Below are positions 47,388 through 57,663 of a stretch of DNA of 64,000 nucleotides, in pieces. The DNA comes from a bacterium. GTDB taxonomy: Bacteria; Bacillota; Bacilli; Lactobacillales; Streptococcaceae. Every line of letters begins with the position of its first letter. Position 1 is the first letter of the stretch. The translations under genes were made by a program, and so were the position numbers. The stretch is taken from positions 1 to 64,000 of the forward strand of contig CAJNDF010000011.1 in the NCBI GenBank assembly GCA_905221455.1, written 5' to 3'. The notes under the pieces are model-generated. The model was not told the DNA's origin, searched no databases, and saw only the letters and a program-made list of their open reading frames with translations.

Positions 47388-49109
47388 ATGCATAGAAAAA
47401 CAGTGATTGATTTTAGGGCTTTGGGGGAGAGATACACCTTTACCCAGCCTATCAAAGAGTTAAAAGCGAGAGATTTAGCAGAAGTGGCAGATTTGCTGGC
47501 ACAAGTGGAAAGCTACCAAGAGCAAGGCTATTATGTGGTGGGCTATGTCAGCTACGAGGCTGCACCTGCTTTTGAAGAGAAACTAGCAGTTCACAAGGCA
47601 CCTTTATTGGACGAGTATTTACTTTACTTTACTGTTCATGATAGGGTGGAGACCTCTCCTATTCCCTTGACTTATGATGAGGTTGATTTGCCTTCAAATT
47701 GGCAGGAAGTGACGTCTGAAGCAGAATATGAAAAGGCGATTGCCCAGATTCACCATCATTTACGCCAGGGGGATACCTACCAGGTTAACTACACCGTCCA
47801 ACTAAAACAAGACCTAAGTGCCAATCCTTTTGCTATCTACAATCGTATGGTGGTAGAGCAGGAGGCGGGCTACAATGCCTATGTGGAACATGACGAGATG
47901 GCAGTGATTTCCATGAGTCCAGAGCTCTTTTTTGAGCAAAACGACCGTGAGTTGACAACGCGACCAATGAAGGGAACGACTCAGCGTGGGTTGACCGATC
48001 AAGAAGATCTTGAACAGGCTAGTTGGTTAGAGCAGGATCCTAAAAATCGCTCTGAAAATATGATGATCGTGGACCTCTTGCGCAATGATATGAACCGTAT
48101 TTCTGAAGTGGGGAGTGAGCACGTGGAGCGTCTCTGCCAAGTAGAACAGTATTCGACAGTTTGGCAGATGACTTCGACCATCAAGAGTCAGTTGCGAGAG
48201 GATGTGGACCTTGTTGCAATCTTCCGCTCACTCTTTCCTTGCGGTTCTATAACGGGCGCACCTAAAATTGCGACCATGGAAATCATTAAGGACTTGGAGC
48301 CACAACCGCGTGGAGTCTACTGCGGAACGGTTGGTCTCTTGCTTCCAAATGGACGACGGATTTTCAATGTTGCCATTCGGACCATTCAACTGCATCAAGA
48401 AAAAGCCATCTATGGGGTGGGTGGTGGCATTACTTGGGATAGCACTTGGGAATCTGAATACCGAGAGGTTCATCAAAAGGCGGCAGTCCTTTATCGTAAA
48501 CAAGCTCGCTTCCAACTGATTACAACTGGAAAAATCAGCCAAAAACAACTGCTGTTTGAAGAGCAACATATAGAAAGACTGAGAAAAGCGAGTCGATATT
48601 TTGCATATTCTTTTGATGTAGAAGACTTGAGACAAAAGATAGAGGAAGAGTGTCAGGCTTGTGATGCTAATCAAGATTACCGTCTACGAATCAGTCTCAA
48701 CAAGTCTGGAGAAATAGAACTCAGTCGTCAAATCTTAACACCTCTTAGTCCACATTTCTGCCAGGCCAAACTTTGTCTGCAGGAGGCCAATTTGCAACTA
48801 GCATTTACCTATTTCAAAACTACTCACCGACCACACTTAAATCTAGGTAAACAGGAAATCATTTACCATAATGCGGCAGGAGAACTATTGGAAACCTCTA
48901 TCGGAAATTTAGTTTTGAAAATCGCTGGGAAACTCTATACACCGCCAGTCCGACTTGGTATATTACCAGGAATTTACCGTCAGTATTTACTAGAAACAGG
49001 ACAAGTAGAAGAGAAAGTCTTGACCTTGGCAGACTTAGCCCAAGCAGAAGCTGTTTACGGCTGTAATGCAGTGAGAGGCTTGTATGAATTAAGCCTAGAG
49101 GAGAACTAG
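47388..49109 (+). CDS. pabB: Aminodeoxychorismate synthase component I fused to aminodeoxychorismate lyase (PabBC)
   Basis: A 573-residue fusion for p-aminobenzoate/folate synthesis. PabB (1-~365) has RPMKGT with Lys195 where anthranilate synthases have Ala, KNRSENMMIVDLLRND and PCGSITGAPK. The C-terminal ~200 residues resemble a class IV aminotransferase-fold lyase (FEEQHIERLRKASRYFAYSF, then LGILPGIYRQYLLE). One polypeptide would thus convert chorismate to p-aminobenzoate, given a glutaminase partner (PabA) elsewhere. The next gene starts one base after its stop. Confidence 0.92.
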   Translation: MHRKTVIDFRALGERYTFTQPIKELKARDLAEVADLLAQVESYQEQGYYVVGYVSYEAAPAFEEKLAVHKAPLLDEYLLYFTVHDRVETSPIPLTYDEVDLPSNWQEVTSEAEYEKAIAQIHHHLRQGDTYQVNYTVQLKQDLSANPFAIYNRMVVEQEAGYNAYVEHDEMAVISMSPELFFEQNDRELTTRPMKGTTQRGLTDQEDLEQASWLEQDPKNRSENMMIVDLLRNDMNRISEVGSEHVERLCQVEQYSTVWQMTSTIKSQLREDVDLVAIFRSLFPCGSITGAPKIATMEIIKDLEPQPRGVYCGTVGLLLPNGRRIFNVAIRTIQLHQEKAIYGVGGGITWDSTWESEYREVHQKAAVLYRKQARFQLITTGKISQKQLLFEEQHIERLRKASRYFAYSFDVEDLRQKIEEECQACDANQDYRLRISLNKSGEIELSRQILTPLSPHFCQAKLCLQEANLQLAFTYFKTTHRPHLNLGKQEIIYHNAAGELLETSIGNLVLKIAGKLYTPPVRLGILPGIYRQYLLETGQVEEKVLTLADLAQAEAVYGCNAVRGLYELSLEEN

Positions 49110-49727
49110 ATGAAACTGGTATTTTTACACGGTTTAGGGCAGTCAGCAGAGAGTTGGAAAGAAGTTCGGAATCTACTGACAGATTATCCTTCTGAGGCTA
49201 TCGACTTATTTCCTTCTGGAGTTAGCAGCTATCAAAAAGCCAAGGAGCGAGTTTATCAGCACCTAGCTCAAGAGACAGAACCTTTTGTTTTGATTGGATT
49301 GTCCTTAGGTGCTGCCCTGGCACTAGAACTTTCCAGTTACGATTTATCAAATCTCCGAGCTTTGGTTCTATCAGGATGTCCGCTTAAATTGTCCGGTAAT
49401 ATCCTATTTTATCTTCAGTTGCTGATTTTTAAACTACTTCCCAAAAGGGTATTTGAAAAACAGGGAGCAGATAAGGTTCTTATGGTCGGAGTTTCTGAGG
49501 AATTGAAGACACTTGATTTAACGGATATAGCAGGGATTTGCCCCTATCCAACCTTACTAATTTGTGGCAGTAAAGATAAACCGAATCTTAGTTCTATGAG
49601 AAGTCTTCATAAACTAATATCAGAATCCCAATTCCAGATTATCCCTGACGGTCCTCATGTCTTGAATAAGGAAAAACCAAAGGAGTTTGTAGAAAATACC
49701 AGAAGTTTCCTTGAATTGCTGAAATAA
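49110..49727 (+). CDS. Alpha/beta-hydrolase
   Basis: A 205-residue hydrolase with an oxyanion-type HGLGQSAESW start, the nucleophile elbow GLSLGAA (GxSxG) and a late GPHVL with the likely catalytic His. Small esterase/thioesterase-like; the substrate is unknown. It starts at the base after the pabBC stop, so both are cotranscribed; a link to folate synthesis is not evident. Confidence 0.88.
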   Translation: MKLVFLHGLGQSAESWKEVRNLLTDYPSEAIDLFPSGVSSYQKAKERVYQHLAQETEPFVLIGLSLGAALALELSSYDLSNLRALVLSGCPLKLSGNILFYLQLLIFKLLPKRVFEKQGADKVLMVGVSEELKTLDLTDIAGICPYPTLLICGSKDKPNLSSMRSLHKLISESQFQIIPDGPHVLNKEKPKEFVENTRSFLELLK

Positions 49728-49776
49728 GTTTGATAAAATAATATTGAAATCGATAACATCGTTAGAGGAGAAACAA

Positions 49777-50811
49777 ATGAACAAACGTCTATTTTTAAAA
49801 ATGAGTCTGGCTACTTTGCCAGTTTTAGCTTTGTTTTCACAACCAGTTTTAGCGGAAGAAAACATCCATTTTTCTAGCTGTAAGGAAGCTTGGGCTAATG
49901 GTTATTCAGATCTTCATGAGGGGGATTCTGGTTATTCTGCCAAGTTAGATCGCGACCATGATGGTGTGGCTTGCGAATTGGAGAATGCCCCTAAGGGTGC
50001 CTTTAAAGCAAAACAAGCAACTGCGGCTCAAACCAACACAACTTCATCTACAACAAGTGGTTGGGTTAAGCAGGATGGTGCATGGTACTATTTTGATGAA
50101 AATGGAAATCCAGTGAAAAATGCTTGGCAGGGAAGTTATTACCTGAAAGCAGATGGTCAAATGGCCCAGAGCGAATGGATTTATGATGATTCTTATCAAG
50201 CTTGGTATTACTTGAAATCAGATGGTTCGTATGCTTATAGTACATGGCAAGGAAATTACTATTTGAAATCAAACGGTAAAATGGCTGTCAATGAATGGGT
50301 TTATGATTCTTCTTACCAAGCTTGGTATTATTTGACATCAGATGGATCTTATGCTTACAGCACGTGGCAAGGGAATTACTATTTGAAATCAGATGGTAAA
50401 ATGGCTGTCAATGAATGGGTTGATGGTGGACGTTATTATGTTGGTGCTGACGGAGTTTGGAAGGAAGGTCAAGCAAGTACAAGTTCTTTTTCTAGTGATG
50501 ATAGCAATAGTGAATACTCTGCTGCTTTAGGAAAGGCAAAAAGTTATAATTCATGGGCTACTATGTCTAAAAAACGCTTATATAAGCAGTTGACTTCTCA
50601 ATATGGGGAAAAATTTACAAGTGATGCTGCGCAATATGCTATTGATCATCTGGATGCAGATTATAAGTCAAATGCTTTAGCTAAGGCCAAGAGTTATCAA
50701 AAATTACTTAATAAATCTAAGTCGGCAATTTATGATCAGCTTGTCTCACCGTATGGTGAAGAATTTACTGAAGAAGAAGCTCAATATGCAATTGATCATT
50801 TAGATGATTAA
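49777..50811 (+). CDS. Choline-binding surface protein with Excalibur and Ltp-type repeats
   Basis: A 344-residue secreted protein. The signal peptide is 1-26 (ending SQPVLA). An Excalibur calcium-binding domain spans about 30-68 (FSSCKEAWANGY, then DRDHDGVAC). CW choline-binding repeats run from about 95 to 230 (WQGNYYLKSDGKMAVNEW and similar). Two C-terminal Ltp-like repeats follow (about 248-292 and 298-342, e.g. LYKQLTSQYGEKFT with AQYAIDHL). Choline repeats hold it to teichoic acids. Ltp repeats are known from a phage superinfection-exclusion lipoprotein. The ATG at 49777 has AGAGGAG upstream. Confidence 0.9.
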   Translation: MNKRLFLKMSLATLPVLALFSQPVLAEENIHFSSCKEAWANGYSDLHEGDSGYSAKLDRDHDGVACELENAPKGAFKAKQATAAQTNTTSSTTSGWVKQDGAWYYFDENGNPVKNAWQGSYYLKADGQMAQSEWIYDDSYQAWYYLKSDGSYAYSTWQGNYYLKSNGKMAVNEWVYDSSYQAWYYLTSDGSYAYSTWQGNYYLKSDGKMAVNEWVDGGRYYVGADGVWKEGQASTSSFSSDDSNSEYSAALGKAKSYNSWATMSKKRLYKQLTSQYGEKFTSDAAQYAIDHLDADYKSNALAKAKSYQKLLNKSKSAIYDQLVSPYGEEFTEEEAQYAIDHLDD

Positions 50812-50860
50812 CAGATATTGGCAGGCAAAAAAATTCCTTATAATTCATTTACGCAAACCT

Positions 50861-50908
50861 TTGCATAAATGAGTGAATTTTGTTATACTAGTACTGTAAG
50901 CATTTTCA
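50861..50908 (+). promoter_or_regulatory. Glucokinase promoter with a possible degenerate cre site
   Basis: TTGCAT (50861-50866), 17 bp, TATACT (50884-50889). TGTAAGCATTTTCA (50895-50908), just downstream of the -10, differs from the CcpA cre core at the central CG. Confidence 0.5.
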
Positions 50909-50937
50909 ATTACTACAAAATGAAAAAGGAGAATATG

Positions 50938-51897
50938 ATGAGTCAAAAGATTATTGGGATTGACCTTGGTGGAACTTCTATCAAATTTGCAATCTTAACA
51001 ACAGCAGGAGAAATCCAAGAAAAATGGTCTATCAAGACCAACATTTTGGATGAGGGAAGTCATATCGTTGATGATATGATCGAGTCTATTCAACATCGTT
51101 TGGACTTGCTTGGATTGGTAGCAGCGGACTTCCAAGGTATTGGAATGGGATCACCAGGTGTGGTTGACCGTGAAAAAGGCACTGTTATCGGTGCCTACAA
51201 CTTGAACTGGAAAACCCTTCAACCAATTAAAGAGAAAATTGAAAAAGCCTTGGGTATTCCATTCTTCATCGATAATGATGCCAACGTGGCAGCTCTTGGT
51301 GAGCGCTGGATGGGTGCTGGTGATAACCAACCAGATGTTGTCTTTATGACACTTGGTACTGGTGTTGGTGGCGGTATTGTCGCAGAAGGCAAATTACTTC
51401 ACGGTGTTGCTGGTGCAGCAGGTGAGCTTGGCCACATCACTGTTGACTTTGACCAACCAATCGCATGTACTTGCGGTAAGAAAGGTTGCCTTGAGACAGT
51501 TGCCTCAGCAACAGGGATTGTTAACTTGACTCGTCGCTATGCCGATGAATACGAAGGCGATGCAGCCTTGAAACGTTTGATTGATAACGGAGAAGAAGTG
51601 ACAGCTAAGACTGTCTTTGACCTTGCAAAAGAAGGAGACGACCTTGCTTTGATCGTTTACCGTAACTTCTCACGTTACTTGGGAATCGCTTGTGCCAACA
51701 TCGGTTCAATCCTAAACCCATCAACAATCGTCATCGGTGGTGGTGTATCAGCTGCGGGAGAATTCCTTCTACAAGGTGTTCAAAAAGTCTACGACGAAAA
51801 TAGTTTCCCACAAGTACGCATATCAACAAAATTGGCTCTTGCAACTCTAGGAAATGACGCTGGGGTTATCGGAGCAGCATCACTTGTATTGCAATAA
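50938..51897 (+). CDS. gki: ROK-family glucokinase
   Basis: A 319-residue ROK kinase: ATP-binding GIDLGGTSIKFAIL at the N-terminus, GELGHITVDF and the ROK zinc motif CTCGKKGCLE. It phosphorylates glucose to glucose-6-phosphate in the cytosol. The ATG at 50938 (the second of two adjacent ATGs) has AAGGAGA at 6-base spacing and gives the usual MSQKIIGID start. It is a standard pneumococcal typing locus (gki). Confidence 0.96.
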   Translation: MSQKIIGIDLGGTSIKFAILTTAGEIQEKWSIKTNILDEGSHIVDDMIESIQHRLDLLGLVAADFQGIGMGSPGVVDREKGTVIGAYNLNWKTLQPIKEKIEKALGIPFFIDNDANVAALGERWMGAGDNQPDVVFMTLGTGVGGGIVAEGKLLHGVAGAAGELGHITVDFDQPIACTCGKKGCLETVASATGIVNLTRRYADEYEGDAALKRLIDNGEEVTAKTVFDLAKEGDDLALIVYRNFSRYLGIACANIGSILNPSTIVIGGGVSAAGEFLLQGVQKVYDENSFPQVRISTKLALATLGNDAGVIGAASLVLQ

Positions 51898-51903
51898 AAT
51901 AAT

Positions 51904-51955
51904 AAAAGAGGAAAAATGCTAACCTAGAGTTAATAATGTTCCTCTTTTCTTTTTT
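51904..51955 (+). terminator. Rho-independent terminator of gki
   Basis: AAAAGAGGA pairs with TCCTCTTTT across a long ~25-nt loop, with a T-rich 3' tail. Confidence 0.65.
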
Positions 51956-51993
51956 ATGCTATACTAGTTAGGAAATAAATGAGGTGAGAGTAA

Positions 51994-52833
51994 ATGACAA
52001 AAGCAGATACGATTTTTAAAGAAAATATTGAACGAATCCTCAAAGACGGTGTCTTTTCTGAGCAGGCACGTCCCAAGTACAAGGATGGAACTGTTGCTAA
52101 CTCTAAGTATGTAACTGGTGCCTTTGCCGAGTATGACTTGGCAAAGGGGGAATTCCCTATCACAACCTTGCGTCCTATCGCTATCAAATCCGCCATCAAA
52201 GAAGTTCTCTGGATTTACCAAGACCAGTCAAATAGCCTAGACGTGCTTAATGACAAGTACAATGTTCATTACTGGAATGACTGGGAAGTGGGAGATACAG
52301 GAACTATCGGTGAGCGCTATGGTGCCGTTGTTAAGAAACACGATATCATTAATAAGCTTCTCAAGCAGTTGGAAGACAACCCTTGGAACCGCCGCAATAT
52401 CATCTCGCTCTGGGATTACCAAGCTTTCGAAGAAACAGACGGGTTGCTTCCATGCGCCTTTCAGACCATGTTTGATGTCCGCCGTGTAGATGGAGAAATC
52501 TATCTGGATGCGACCTTGACCCAGCGTTCTAACGATATGCTGGTAGCCCACCACATCAATGCTATGCAGTATGTGGCCTTGCAGATGATGATTGCCAAGC
52601 ATTTCGGCTGGAAGGTTGGGAAGTTCTTCTACTTCATCAACAACCTCCATATCTATGACAATCAATTTGAACAAGCTCAGGAATTGCTTCGTCGTGAGCC
52701 GTCAAACTGCCAACCACGCTTGGTTTTAAATGTTCCTGATGGGACTAATTTCTTTGATATCAAAGCAGAAGATTTTGAGTTGGTGGATTATGACCCTGTC
52801 AAGCCACAGTTAAAGTTTGACCTAGCTATTTAA
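51994..52833 (+). CDS. thyA: Thymidylate synthase
   Basis: A 279-residue ThyA with the catalytic Cys in [13 protein letters not shown], the folate/dUMP-binding [20 protein letters not shown] and a C-terminal KFDLAI. It makes dTMP from dUMP with methylenetetrahydrofolate. It has its own promoter (GCTATACT near 51958) and GAGGTGAG ribosome-binding site, and shares a bidirectional terminator with the small minus-strand gene. Confidence 0.97.
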   Translation: MTKADTIFKENIERILKDGVFSEQARPKYKDGTVANSKYVTGAFAEYDLAKGEFPITTLRPIAIKSAIKEVLWIYQDQSNSLDVLNDKYNVHYWNDWEVGDTGTIGERYGAVVKKHDIINKLLKQLEDNPWNRRNIISLWDYQAFEETDGLLPCAFQTMFDVRRVDGEIYLDATLTQRSNDMLVAHHINAMQYVALQMMIAKHFGWKVGKFFYFINNLHIYDNQFEQAQELLRREPSNCQPRLVLNVPDGTNFFDIKAEDFELVDYDPVKPQLKFDLAI

Positions 52834-52843
52834 AAGAATAGAA

Positions 52844-52880
52844 AAAAGAAGTTGAGACAATAAATCCCAACTTCTTTTGT
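52844..52880. terminator. Bidirectional terminator between thyA and the DUF3042 gene
   Basis: Perfect 11-bp stem AAAAGAAGTTG (52844-52854) with CAACTTCTTTT (52868-52878), with A/T runs on both sides. Confidence 0.9.
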
Positions 52881-52883
52881 TTC

Positions 52884-53054
52884 TTAACGTGATACGCGGC
52901 GGCGAGCTGCTTTTTTACGGTTTTCTTCGATGAAAGCTGCTTTTTGCTCTTCTGGTTCGATTACTTTCTTTTTAAATGCGTATACTGCGCCTGCGACTGC
53001 AGCGACAGTTCCTGCGACACCTGTTACAAGACCTTTAGCGAATCCTTTAGCCAT
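52884..53054 (-). CDS. DUF3042-family small protein
   Basis: A 56-residue protein on the minus strand reading MAKGFAKGLVTGVAGTVAAV, continuing AGAVYAFKKKVIEPEEQKAAF and ending in a basic AARRRVSR tail. It has one short hydrophobic helix (residues 9-27) and a charged tail, so it may sit at the membrane. A strong AAAGGAGGAAG site precedes the ATG. This small Firmicute family has no known function. Confidence 0.88.
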   Translation of the reverse strand: MAKGFAKGLVTGVAGTVAAVAGAVYAFKKKVIEPEEQKAAFIEENRKKAARRRVSR

Positions 53055-53174
53055 GAGTCTTCCTCCTTTATCTTCTTAATCAGCCAGCCTCCTCAAGAGG
53101 TCACATTTTTCTGACTGACCTTTTTGTGTTATAATAATAGTAACGAAAAAATGGGAATTTTTCAAGGAAAAAAG

Positions 53175-54059
53175 ATGAAAACAAAAATAATTGTGATTGT
53201 TGGTCCGACTGCTGTTGGAAAAACGGCTCTTGCCATTGAAGTCGCCAAGCGCTTTGGTGGGGAAGTTGTGAGTGGCGATAGTCAGCAGGTATACCGCGGT
53301 CTAGATATTGGGACGGCTAAGGCTAGTCCAGAAGAACAGGCAGCTGTTCCTCATCATTTAATCGATGTTAGAGAGGTAACCGAGTCTTACTCGGCTTTTG
53401 ATTTTGTTTCAGAAGCTAAAATGGTGATTGAGGACATTCACAGTCGTGGCAAGCTAGCCATTATCGCTGGTGGGACGGGACTTTATATCCAGAGCTTGCT
53501 AGAAGGATACCATCTGGGTGGAGAGACCCCTCATGAGGAGATTTTAGCTTATCGGGCTAGCTTGGAGCCTTATACAGATGAGGAATTAGCCCATTTGGTG
53601 GAGCAAGTAGGCCTTGAGATTCCTCAGTTTAATCGTCGTCGTGCTATGCGTGCCTTGGAAATTGCCCATTTTGGTCAGGATTTGGAAAATCAAGAGACCT
53701 TATATGAACCATTGATTATCTGCTTGGATGATGAGCGCAGTCAATTATATGAACGTATCAATCACCGAGTGGACCTGATGTTTGAAGCTGGACTTCTAGA
53801 CGAAGCCAAGTGGTTGTTTGACCATTATCCAGATGTGCAGGCTACTAAAGGGATTGGTTACAAGGAACTCTTTCCTTACTTCCGTGGAGAGCAGACCTTG
53901 GAGGAAGCCAGTGAGAGTCTTAAACAGGCGACCCGTCGTTTTGCCAAGCGTCAGTTGACCTGGTTCCGTAATCGCATGCAGGTCACCTTTTATCAGATTG
54001 GAGAGTCTGGTGTGCAGGAGCGTATTTTTAGCCAGATTGAGGAGTTTTTAGATGATTGA
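53175..54059 (+). CDS. miaA: tRNA dimethylallyltransferase
   Basis: A 294-residue MiaA with the P-loop [29 protein letters not shown] and [16 protein letters not shown]. It adds a dimethylallyl group to A37 of tRNAs reading UNN codons. The ATG at 53175 ([10 protein letters not shown]) follows AAGGAAA; an in-frame ATG at 53124 would add a poor leader. It overlaps hflX by 8 bases. Confidence 0.96.
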   Translation: MKTKIIVIVGPTAVGKTALAIEVAKRFGGEVVSGDSQQVYRGLDIGTAKASPEEQAAVPHHLIDVREVTESYSAFDFVSEAKMVIEDIHSRGKLAIIAGGTGLYIQSLLEGYHLGGETPHEEILAYRASLEPYTDEELAHLVEQVGLEIPQFNRRRAMRALEIAHFGQDLENQETLYEPLIICLDDERSQLYERINHRVDLMFEAGLLDEAKWLFDHYPDVQATKGIGYKELFPYFRGEQTLEEASESLKQATRRFAKRQLTWFRNRMQVTFYQIGESGVQERIFSQIEEFLDD

Positions 54060-55290
54060 TACGGAGAAAAAAGAGGAGCGAGTCCTGCTTATCGGTGTGG
54101 AATTGCAGGGCATGGACAATTTTGACCTCTCTATGGAAGAATTGGCCAGTCTAGCCAAGACAGCTGGAGCAGTCGTTGTCGATAGCTACAGACAAAAACG
54201 TGAAAAGTATGACTCCAAGACCTTCGTCGGCTCTGGTAAGTTGGAAGAAATTGCCCTCATGGTGGATGCAGAAGAGATTACCACTGTCATTGTCAACAAC
54301 CGCTTGACTCCACGGCAAAATGTCAATCTGGAGGAAGTTCTGGGTGTCAAGGTCATTGACCGTATGCAGTTGATTTTGGATATCTTTGCCATGCGAGCTC
54401 GTAGCCATGAAGGGAAACTCCAAGTCCACCTAGCCCAGCTCAAATATCTCTTGCCTCGCTTGGTTGGTCAGGGAATTATGCTCAGCCGTCAGGCAGGGGG
54501 AATTGGTTCCCGTGGACCTGGTGAAAGCCAGCTGGAGTTGAACCGTCGTAGTGTTCGCAACCAAATCACGGATATCGAGCGCCAGCTTAAGGTGGTTGAG
54601 AAAAATCGGGCCACAGTCAGAGAAAAACGTCTGGAGTCCAGTACCTTTAAGATTGGTTTGATTGGTTACACCAATGCTGGGAAATCGACTATCATGAACA
54701 CTTTGACTAGTAAGACCCAGTATGAGGCGGACGAGCTGTTTGCGACTCTAGATGCGACGACTAAGAGTATCCATCTTGGGGGCAATCTACAGGTGACTTT
54801 AACTGATACGGTGGGCTTTATCCAAGATTTACCGACAGAGTTGGTGTCTAGTTTCAAGTCAACCTTGGAAGAAAGCAAGCATGTAGACCTTCTGGTTCAT
54901 GTTATCGATGCCAGCAATCCTTACCACGAGGAGCATGAAAAAACAGTCCTGTCCATTATGAAAGACTTGGACATGGAAGACATTCCTCGCCTGACCCTTT
55001 ATAATAAAGCGGATTTGGTGGAGGATTTTACGCCGACCCAAACGCCATACGCCCTCGTTTCTGCCAAGTCTGAGGATAGTCGTGAGAATTTGCAGGCTTT
55101 GTTTTTAGAGAAAATCAAGGATATTTTTGAAGTCTTTACCCTGCGCGTGCCTTTTTCAAAATCCTACAAGATTCATGATTTAGAAAGTGTTGCGATTCTG
55201 GAAGAACGCGATTATCAGGATGATGGGGAAGTCATTACAGGCTACATTTCTGAGAAAAATAAATGGAGGTTAGAAGAATTTTATGACTGA
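54052..55290 (+). CDS. hflX: Ribosome-associated GTPase HflX
   Basis: A 412-residue GTPase with the HflX N-terminal domain ([11 protein letters not shown], then [17 protein letters not shown]), a coiled linker and the G domain: G1 [13 protein letters not shown]3 [11 protein letters not shown]4 YNKADLV. HflX splits or rescues stalled 70S ribosomes under stress. The miaA-hflX order is widely conserved. It overlaps both neighbours by 8 bases. Confidence 0.95.
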   Translation: MIDTEKKEERVLLIGVELQGMDNFDLSMEELASLAKTAGAVVVDSYRQKREKYDSKTFVGSGKLEEIALMVDAEEITTVIVNNRLTPRQNVNLEEVLGVKVIDRMQLILDIFAMRARSHEGKLQVHLAQLKYLLPRLVGQGIMLSRQAGGIGSRGPGESQLELNRRSVRNQITDIERQLKVVEKNRATVREKRLESSTFKIGLIGYTNAGKSTIMNTLTSKTQYEADELFATLDATTKSIHLGGNLQVTLTDTVGFIQDLPTELVSSFKSTLEESKHVDLLVHVIDASNPYHEEHEKTVLSIMKDLDMEDIPRLTLYNKADLVEDFTPTQTPYALVSAKSEDSRENLQALFLEKIKDIFEVFTLRVPFSKSYKIHDLESVAILEERDYQDDGEVITGYISEKNKWRLEEFYD

Positions 55291-55906
55291 TATTAAAACT
55301 TTGGCTCTAAAGTATGGAGGTTATACAAGTCTGGACAAGGTCTATCTGGATCAACTTCTAGCTGGTAAAACAGAGCAGGAGCAGTTGGCACTGATCACGC
55401 CTCCGCCTAGCGTTGTCAATGCCTATTTTGCAGAACTCTACCAGAAAAAGAGTCCTGAGGCTGCGACTGATTATTTTGCAGAAGTCAGTCAGGAACTGAA
55501 TCTCTATAATGTTGAGCCAAGTTTCACTCTCGAAAACAAGCCTTTTATTCGTCTTAACCTATCTGGTAAATCCTTTGGTTTTTGCTATGAGAGTGAGGGT
55601 CTGGGTCGAATTTTCTCTGAAAATAAAGAGATTATTTCAGAAGACTTGCTTTTTGAGATTGCGCAAATTTTCCCTCATCAGCTAGTCTTTGAGGAGTCTG
55701 GAAAGATTTACATGAAGCCTGTCGGGGATGAGGAAATTGTTAGCGTGGAGAGTCTCACGGCTTTGACTGATTTAGAAAGCTTGGTTGATGGTCGTAAGCG
55801 TCTCAAAGGTTATAGTCAAGAGGATTTACTGCAAGAAGTTAGAGCTTTTTCTGGCAAGCATTATTTCCGATCGGAAAACCGAACAGCTATGTTATATATT
55901 GATTAA
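55283..55906 (+). CDS. Conserved streptococcal protein of unknown function
   Basis: A 207-residue cytosolic protein ([20 protein letters not shown]) with no recognised motif and no membrane segment. It begins inside the end of hflX and ends 14 bases before rnz, so it belongs to the miaA-hflX-rnz operon. The sequence [20 protein letters not shown] suggests a helical N-terminal half. Function unknown. Confidence 0.75.
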   Translation: MTDIKTLALKYGGYTSLDKVYLDQLLAGKTEQEQLALITPPPSVVNAYFAELYQKKSPEAATDYFAEVSQELNLYNVEPSFTLENKPFIRLNLSGKSFGFCYESEGLGRIFSENKEIISEDLLFEIAQIFPHQLVFEESGKIYMKPVGDEEIVSVESLTALTDLESLVDGRKRLKGYSQEDLLQEVRAFSGKHYFRSENRTAMLYID

Positions 55907-55920
55907 TTAGAAAGTATCAA

Positions 55921-56850
55921 ATGGATATTCAATTTTTAGGAACGGGGGCTGGTCAGCCCTCTAAAGCCCGCAACGTATCAAGTTTGGCTCTCAAACTCTT
56001 GGATGAGATAAATGAAGTCTGGCTTTTTGACTGTGGGGAAGGAACGCAAAATCGCATTTTAGAAACCACGATTCGACCACGGAAGATCAGCAAAATCTTT
56101 ATCACCCATCTGCATGGAGATCACATTTTTGGCCTGCCAGGTTTCCTTTCTAGCCGTGCCTTTCAAGCCAATGAAGAGCAGACAGATTTGGAAATCTATG
56201 GACCGCAAGGGATCAAGTCCTTTGTCTTAACCAGCCTTCGTGTATCAGGTTCTCGTCTGCCCTACCGCATTCATTTCCATGAGTTTGACCAAGATTTTTT
56301 AGGAAAAATTCTTGAGACCGATAAATTCACTGTGTATGCAGAAGAGCTGGACCACACTATTTTCTGTGTTGGCTATCGTGTTATCCAAAAGGATCTAGAA
56401 GGAACTTTAGATGCTGAAAAACTCAAGGCTGCTGGCGTTCCATTTGGTCCGTTATTTGGAAAAATCAAAAACGGTCAGGATATTGTTCTTGAAGATGGTA
56501 CTGAAATCAAGGCAGCTGACTATATCTCAGCTCCTCGTCCAGGTAAGATTATCACTATTCTTGGTGACACCCGCAAAACCAGTGCTAGTGTGCGTCTAGC
56601 TGTCAATGCTGATGTCCTGGTTCATGAGTCAACTTATGGCAAGGGTGATGAGAAAATTGCTCGTAACCATGGTCACTCAACTAATATGCAGGCAGCGGAG
56701 GTTGCTGTAGAAGCAGGTGCTAAACGCCTCCTACTCAATCATATCAGTGCTCGCTTCCTCTCAAAAGATATCAGCAAACTCAAGAAAGATGCGGCTACCA
56801 TTTTTGAAAATGTGCATGTAGTCAAAGACTTGGAAGAAGTGGAAATCTAA
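55921..56850 (+). CDS. rnz: Ribonuclease Z
   Basis: A 309-residue metallo-beta-lactamase-fold nuclease with the zinc motif [26 protein letters not shown] at the N-terminus, a GDTRKT and a final HGHST segment. It processes tRNA 3' ends lacking an encoded CCA. Fourth in the miaA operon. Confidence 0.95.
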   Translation: MDIQFLGTGAGQPSKARNVSSLALKLLDEINEVWLFDCGEGTQNRILETTIRPRKISKIFITHLHGDHIFGLPGFLSSRAFQANEEQTDLEIYGPQGIKSFVLTSLRVSGSRLPYRIHFHEFDQDFLGKILETDKFTVYAEELDHTIFCVGYRVIQKDLEGTLDAEKLKAAGVPFGPLFGKIKNGQDIVLEDGTEIKAADYISAPRPGKIITILGDTRKTSASVRLAVNADVLVHESTYGKGDEKIARNHGHSTNMQAAEVAVEAGAKRLLLNHISARFLSKDISKLKKDAATIFENVHVVKDLEEVEI

Positions 56851-56870
56851 AAGATTGAGAAAGGATAAGT

Positions 56871-57626
56871 ATGCGTACGATTCTCATTACCGGAGCTAGC
56901 GGTGGTCTAGCTCAAGAAATGGTCAAACTTTTACCAGAAGACCAGCTTATCTTGCTTGGTAGAAATAAGGAAAAATTAGCTCAACTCTACGGAAATCATC
57001 CCCATGCAGAATTGATTGAAATAGACATTACCGATGATTCGGCCTTAGAATCTCTGGTAGCAGACCTCTATCTCCGCTATGGCAAGATTGATGTCTTGAT
57101 TAACAACGCTGGTTACGGGATTTTTGAAGAATTTGATCAGATTTCTGACCAAGATATTCACCAGATGTTCGAGGTCAATACCTTTGCTTTGATGAATCTA
57201 ACTCGTCGCCTTGCGGCTCGTATGAAGGAAAGCCGAAAAGGTCATATCATCAATATCGTCAGTATGGCAGGTTTAATCGCTACTGGCAAGTCCAGTCTCT
57301 ACTCAGCGACCAAGTTTGCGGCTATTGGTTTTTCAAATGCTCTGCGCTTAGAACTCATGTCCTACGGTGTTTATGTAACGACGGTCAATCCAGGACCAAT
57401 CCGTACAGGATTTTTTGACCAGGCTGACCCAGATGGCACCTATCTCAAGTCGGTTGAACGGTTCCTGTTGAAACCAGATGCAGTGGCTAAAAAGATTGTC
57501 AAGATTATAGGAAAAAACAAACGCGAACTTAATCTACCGATGTTGTTGAACCTAGCCCATAAGTTTTATACCCTCTTTCCCAAGTTAGCTGATAAGTTGG
57601 CAGGGGAAACTTTTAATTATAAATAA
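56871..57626 (+). CDS. Short-chain dehydrogenase/reductase
   Basis: A 251-residue classical SDR: the cofactor motif TGASGGLAQEM, NNAGYG and the active-site SSLYSATKF (Tyr, Lys). Substrate unknown; similar to the YqjQ/DltE-like group. It closes the miaA-hflX-rnz run and is followed by a terminator shared with the convergent Rgg gene. Confidence 0.9.
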   Translation: MRTILITGASGGLAQEMVKLLPEDQLILLGRNKEKLAQLYGNHPHAELIEIDITDDSALESLVADLYLRYGKIDVLINNAGYGIFEEFDQISDQDIHQMFEVNTFALMNLTRRLAARMKESRKGHIINIVSMAGLIATGKSSLYSATKFAAIGFSNALRLELMSYGVYVTTVNPGPIRTGFFDQADPDGTYLKSVERFLLKPDAVAKKIVKIIGKNKRELNLPMLLNLAHKFYTLFPKLADKLAGETFNYK

Positions 57627-57658
57627 AAAAGTTGTTCCTAAAATGGAGCAACTTTTTT
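57625..57658. terminator. Bidirectional terminator
   Basis: AAAAAAGTTGTTCC pairs with GGAGCAACTTTTTT (one mismatch/G-U), serving both convergent genes. Confidence 0.88.
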
Positions 57659-57663
57659 GATGA

